A DNA stretch of 64,000 nt from an uncultured Christensenella sp. (GTDB taxonomy: Bacteria; Bacillota; Clostridia; Christensenellales; UBA3700), in NCBI GenBank assembly GCA_910584635.1, contig CAJUBA010000008.1:3617-67616 (forward strand), read 5' to 3'. A program made the translations under genes and the position numbers. The notes below the pieces were generated by a model. It was not told where the DNA came from. It saw nothing but the letters and a program-made list of their open reading frames with translations, and did not search any database. Positions 60,936 to 64,000 of the stretch are shown here, one piece after another. The stretch's first letter is position 1; every line of letters begins with the position of its first letter.

Positions 60936-61643
60936 ATGAGTATAGAAAAGATTTTGAAGTATCAGGAAGTGGATATGAAGTTGTTTAAGTTGGAAAACGA
61001 ACTCAAAACAAGCGAGTCCGCTAAAAAGATGATATTCTATCAAAACGCAACCAAGCAGTCTTTAGACACGTTGACAAGACTCAATGAAAGCGCTGAAACC
61101 GCTATGGAAAATATAAAAAAGAATATGTCCGCTTTAACTGATATAAACAGGCAGATGGATGAAATCGCTAGCGGCGATCTTTCAGATTGCGACGAAAAGC
61201 AACTTGATTATTTTGCAAAACAACTCGAAAAGTTGGAACAGCGTTCGGACGAGTTGGAAAAGGAAGTTTCCCGCATAAACAAAGAGTTGAGCGAGACCAA
61301 TTCCAAGTATAAAAAAGAATACGAACAGGCGGGAAAATCGTCCAAAAATTACAGAGTTTATACCGAGGAATTCAACAACCTCAAAAAGGAAAAATCAGGA
61401 GAAGCGGGCGAAATACTTAGAGAACTCAAAGAGATGGAAAAGGATCTCAACGTTGCAATTTTTGAAAAATACAAGAAAGTAAAAGCCAACAAAAAACGTC
61501 CCGTTTTCGTTCCGTTTATAAAGCCGAGCAGTTGCGGAGGTTGCGGTATGGAAATTGCAAGCGACATTATCGACAAACTTTCTGAAGGCTTGAAAATTCA
61601 AGAATGTCCCAACTGCGGCAGAATAATCTACAACAAAGACTGA
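60936..61643 (+). CDS. Coiled-coil protein with C4 zinc ribbon (CT398-like)
   Basis: 235 residues from the ATG at 60936 (AAGGAG upstream); a GTG at 60918 precedes that site. A long antiparallel coiled coil (about 5-180, rich in Glu, Lys, Leu) ends in a zinc ribbon 'CGGCGMEI...CPNCGRIIY' (about 200-230). The family is regularly encoded after nif3 in Bacillota; a nucleic-acid or membrane-trafficking role has been suggested but is unproven. Confidence 0.9.
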   Translation: MSIEKILKYQEVDMKLFKLENELKTSESAKKMIFYQNATKQSLDTLTRLNESAETAMENIKKNMSALTDINRQMDEIASGDLSDCDEKQLDYFAKQLEKLEQRSDELEKEVSRINKELSETNSKYKKEYEQAGKSSKNYRVYTEEFNNLKKEKSGEAGEILRELKEMEKDLNVAIFEKYKKVKANKKRPVFVPFIKPSSCGGCGMEIASDIIDKLSEGLKIQECPNCGRIIYNKD

Positions 61644-61644
61644 T

Positions 61645-62184
61645 ATGAAAAAACTCAGCGTCAAAGAAAATGTTATCAAGCCGTGCATTATAGGTATAGT
61701 CGTAGTAATATTAGGTATTGCGTTGCTCGTCTATTACAGATACATAGCAAAGTCTGCAAGCGCCGCCAGTTACGTGGTATCGGCGCTTACTCTCGCGGCG
61801 GGAGTATTTTTGAGCGTCGCGTCGATACTAAGACTTGTCAAAATAAAACGCGACGTTCAAGTAGAAACGTTGGGAAAAAGCGCGACGGCGACGTTTGTAT
61901 CTTACGGTAGCGAAAAGACGTCTGGTAAGGTAGCGATATACTATGTAGAATATAAATTCGAAGACGAGGGCAAAACTTACATAAACAAAAGCCCCAGTCA
62001 GTTTAATTGGTACGAAGTGCTTACGTTGAAAGTCGTCGGCGAGTTCGCGATAAAGACTTATAAGGGAAGAAGCGTACTTGATTGCGATTTGATGCAAATG
62101 CATCTCGACAACAGAGAAGCGGTTGCTCAACTCAATAAGAAATATGAACAAGCGTTAGACGAATTGAGTTCTCAAAATAAATAA
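61645..62184 (+). CDS. Two-helix membrane protein, DUF3592-like
   Basis: 179 residues. Two membrane helices (about 11-31 and 41-63), then a beta-rich domain of about 85 residues ('ATATFVSYGSEKTSGKVAIYYVEYKFEDEGKTYINKS' region, with 'GEFAIKTYKGR') resembling DUF3592-type proteins, and a C-terminal helix. Two bases after the zinc-ribbon gene with no clear ribosome binding site, so translation is coupled. Function unknown. Last gene before the operon terminator. Confidence 0.8.
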   Translation: MKKLSVKENVIKPCIIGIVVVILGIALLVYYRYIAKSASAASYVVSALTLAAGVFLSVASILRLVKIKRDVQVETLGKSATATFVSYGSEKTSGKVAIYYVEYKFEDEGKTYINKSPSQFNWYEVLTLKVVGEFAIKTYKGRSVLDCDLMQMHLDNREAVAQLNKKYEQALDELSSQNK

Positions 62185-62220
62185 GTAAATTTAAGTAATA
62201 ATCTAATAAAATACAATATG

Positions 62221-62256
62221 AAAAATATCGATATTTAGCCGATATTTTTCTATTTT
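62221..62256 (+). terminator. Rho-independent terminator of the dnaG-rpoD operon
   Basis: 10-bp stem 62221-62230 with 62240-62249, loop of 9, T-rich tail. Confidence 0.8.
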
Positions 62257-62317
62257 AATCAAAATTTAACATAATTCCAAAAAAAGTGTACTTTTACTGA
62301 CCAATAAATATTATGCT

Positions 62318-62345
62318 GAATTACTCAAAAAACGAGTAATTTTTC
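62318..62345 (+). terminator. Hairpin with T run inside the inverted-repeat segment
   Basis: Arms ATTACTC (62320-62326) and GAGTAAT (62334-62340), then TTTT. In the present orientation it would hinder read-through toward the surface-protein gene. AT-rich stem, so modest strength. Confidence 0.5.
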
Positions 62346-62351
62346 ATAATA

Positions 62352-62380
62352 ATTATACAATATTGATTATCGTTTGGCAA
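62352..62380 (-). promoter_or_regulatory. Promoter inside the inverted-repeat segment, pointing left
   Basis: On the minus strand: TTGCCA (62375-62380), 17-bp spacer, TATAAT (62352-62357). It now fires away from the gene at 62437; inversion would turn it toward that gene. Confidence 0.7.
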
Positions 62381-62436
62381 TATCTCGCGGTCAGTAAAAG
62401 TACACTTTTACTGACCGCAAATAAATAGGTGGTAAA

Positions 62437-64000
62437 ATGGATATTAGGGATAAAAATTTGAGAGGCATTTTTGTCTTGTTGGTGTTGATTATATTATGCC
62501 TAAGTGTGGCAAGCAATATATTATTTGCTCAAAATAAATTTAATAATGCAGTCGCAGACATAACAAGTATTACTCATGTAGACGAGATACTTATAAGAGG
62601 ATATGAGAATGAGTCTGCGAATTCAAAACGCGTATTTGAGAAAAAAAACATAACAAAATTATTTGAAAAACTTTCAGGGATTACCAACGCGAAGGCAAGC
62701 GATTTAAGAGGTTTGCTTAAAAATAGCGATCAAATAAATAATGGTAGCAGTACAAAGTTGACAATAACCATAAATGGGAAACCTTGGTATGCAATGTACT
62801 TGTCTTCTAATAGAAATGGAGACCCTATACTTACGCTTTGGTTGGCTGATGCCTCTTTATCTTCTCAATGGAGTTACTTTGGCGATAATGCAGATGGCGA
62901 TTATCCCGCAAATATGTACGGTACGAGTATGATTAGAGCAGTTGGTCTTAACAATGGCGGAAAGTATGCAACTAATTTTGATTCATTATCCAATGAAACT
63001 AGTCAGAATTCAAGTAATGTATTCGCGATATATACAATGGAAGATATTAGTGGCTCTTTGACGTCGTTTATTGACACTCCGTCAAATGTGGCGTGGCAAG
63101 AAACCGTATCGGCAAGAGATAATAATTTTTCTGCTAGCGGAACAAATTATAGTTACAATTTTAATAATGATGCGTATTCAACTACTATGGTAAATTTTTA
63201 TGATAGCGCGCATGATTATCAATCTAAAACCGGTTATACGAATTGGAGTAGCGATAAAATATGGCTACCGTCAATGGCGGAGACGGGTTGGTCGCAAAAA
63301 AACGGCGGAAATTACCGCGGTTTGTGGAAAACTGATGTAAGTCAGCGATTAAGCGGCGGTTCTTCAACTTTTTTGCGTTCAGTCAGTATTCAAAATTATA
63401 ATGAAATTTGCCTACTTAATTATGAGGGGAATGACGTTGACGGCAGTATTGCTAATACAGTTCATACTATTCGTCCGGCGTTTCATTTGAATTTAGCAAA
63501 AGTCGAAGAAGCGGCAGCAATGTCGTTGACTTTACCTCAAGACGTTGAATTAGAGTATAACGGTAACGAACAAGGCGTAGAAAGTAAATACAGTCAAGAT
63601 TTTTTGGATAGCGTAGATATAGCGTATTATGATGAAGGTTCAAGTACTCCTAGAACTAAACCGACGGCAGTAGGAAATTATACGGTAAAATATACGCTAA
63701 AAGACGGATATTATTGGTCGGATAATTTAGGCGGAGCGGAAAGAATAAAGAAGTTTACAATAACGCAACGAAAACTTGACTTTCCCAAATTCGACAACAG
63801 TCAATACAGTATACAAAAGCAATATGCAGGAGATGAGGATATATCGTTTACGTTAGTTAACTACGATAAAAACTTTATCGAAGTAACGTATAGCGGAGCG
63901 GATAACGGAGTAAGTTACGACGGCACGTATTCGGAAGCGTTGGCTAAGTACGTAGGGAAATACTATTTGGACGTAAAGATAAAAGACGAGTACGGAAGTA
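62437..64000 (+). CDS. Large surface protein, C-terminus cut by window edge
   Basis: Open from ATG 62437 (AGGTGG just upstream) to the right edge, 521 residues visible. A signal anchor at about 8-31 ('GIFVLLVLIILCLSVAS') precedes a globular part (about 60-365). The end of that part, 'DKIWLPSMAETGW...IRPAFHLNL', resembles the DUF6273-type domain of Bacillota surface proteins. From about residue 375 Ig/MBG-like repeats begin ('PTAVGNYTVKYTLKDGYYWSD', 'GKYYLDVKIKDEYG'), as in the giant protein at the left edge. The first 350 codons are more A/T-rich than the repeats and the rest of the window, suggesting a mosaic gene. It lies just downstream of the putative invertible promoter. Confidence 0.85.
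   Translation, partial: MDIRDKNLRGIFVLLVLIILCLSVASNILFAQNKFNNAVADITSITHVDEILIRGYENESANSKRVFEKKNITKLFEKLSGITNAKASDLRGLLKNSDQINNGSSTKLTITINGKPWYAMYLSSNRNGDPILTLWLADASLSSQWSYFGDNADGDYPANMYGTSMIRAVGLNNGGKYATNFDSLSNETSQNSSNVFAIYTMEDISGSLTSFIDTPSNVAWQETVSARDNNFSASGTNYSYNFNNDAYSTTMVNFYDSAHDYQSKTGYTNWSSDKIWLPSMAETGWSQKNGGNYRGLWKTDVSQRLSGGSSTFLRSVSIQNYNEICLLNYEGNDVDGSIANTVHTIRPAFHLNLAKVEEAAAMSLTLPQDVELEYNGNEQGVESKYSQDFLDSVDIAYYDEGSSTPRTKPTAVGNYTVKYTLKDGYYWSDNLGGAERIKKFTITQRKLDFPKFDNSQYSIQKQYAGDEDISFTLVNYDKNFIEVTYSGADNGVSYDGTYSEALAKYVGKYYLDVKIKDEYGS

Larger units (their letters stand above)
62282..62409. repeat. Inverted-repeat-flanked segment, candidate invertible promoter
   Basis: A 21-bp sequence at 62282-62302 is repeated perfectly in inverse orientation at 62389-62409, bounding 86 bp. 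The right copy is itself half of a 28-bp palindrome (62389-62416, 13-bp arms GGTCAGTAAAAGT/ACTTTTACTGACC around AC). Inside lie a promoter on the minus strand and a hairpin with a T run on the plus strand. This is the layout of phase-variation switches in gut bacteria. Inversion itself is not shown by one sequence. Confidence 0.6.

Noticed and set aside
1..64000. CRISPR arrays, prophage modules, tRNA or rRNA genes
   Set aside because: No regularly spaced repeats, phage structural or integrase genes, or tRNA cloverleafs other than the tmRNA ends were seen on reading both strands.

Overview
The window looks like a chromosomal segment of an uncultured, anaerobic, low-GC Clostridia-type Bacillota. 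The grounds are a Veg homologue followed by a SipL-type DUF3794/LysM protein, a dnaG-rpoD-trmK-nif3 operon, a cysteine-containing (C+) S18, FeoAB, an anaerobic sulfatase-maturase-type radical SAM enzyme, and TTGACA/TATAAT promoters with AGGAGG-type ribosome binding sites. No prophage, transposase, CRISPR array, rRNA or tRNA was seen. The only stable RNA that can be named with certainty is tmRNA.

Layout. 1-7.3 kb: the end of a giant tandem-repeat surface protein and an overlapping membrane partner. 7.3-11.4 kb (minus strand): DUF2461 protein, TetR regulator with a 28-bp operator, dGTPase-like HD protein, M20 dipeptidase. 11.5-14.1 kb: gltX, then rpsF-ssb-rpsR behind a structured leader. 14.1-15.5 kb: zinc-ribbon membrane protein. 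15.9-30.9 kb: a 14-gene, nearly gapless glycan operon that begins with a Pgl-like amino-sugar and lipid-carrier module, continues with glycosyltransferases, Wzy-like and Wzx-like proteins and LicD, and ends with a phosphonate module (PEP mutase and phosphonopyruvate decarboxylase). 31.0-35.7 kb: a strongly terminated, unidentified structured RNA, then metF, a separate MetH-reactivation domain gene, metH and a Nudix hydrolase. 35.7-39.9 kb: XRE regulator divergent from a second structured RNA, veg, sipL-like, aldo/keto reductase, ispE. 40.1-43.8 kb: a surface protein. 43.8-48.6 kb: feoA-feoB-Cys-rich protein, MATE transporter, a mini FTR-like iron-sulfur protein. 48.7 kb: ssrA. 49.2-53.7 kb: TetR plus membrane protein, Fic AMPylase, radical SAM maturase, HD hydrolase. 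53.9-56.5 kb: CsoR-family repressor and a His/Cys-rich P1B ATPase. 56.6-62.2 kb: dnaG-rpoD-trmK-nif3-zinc ribbon-membrane protein. 62.4-64 kb: the start of another large surface protein, cut by the right edge.

Two things stand out. First, 62282-62409 has the architecture of a phase-variable invertible promoter. Perfect 21-bp inverted repeats flank 86 bp that carry a near-consensus promoter now pointing away from the adjacent surface-protein gene, plus a terminator-like hairpin pointing toward it. Second, the 15.9-30.9 kb operon reads as a phosphonate-decorated surface glycan pathway. It lacks the usual phosphonoacetaldehyde aminotransferase, and it contains a lipid-carrier phosphosugar transferase fused to an ATP-grasp ligase and a PEP mutase fused to a cytidylyltransferase.

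All family calls come from reading motifs by eye. No search or folding program was run.
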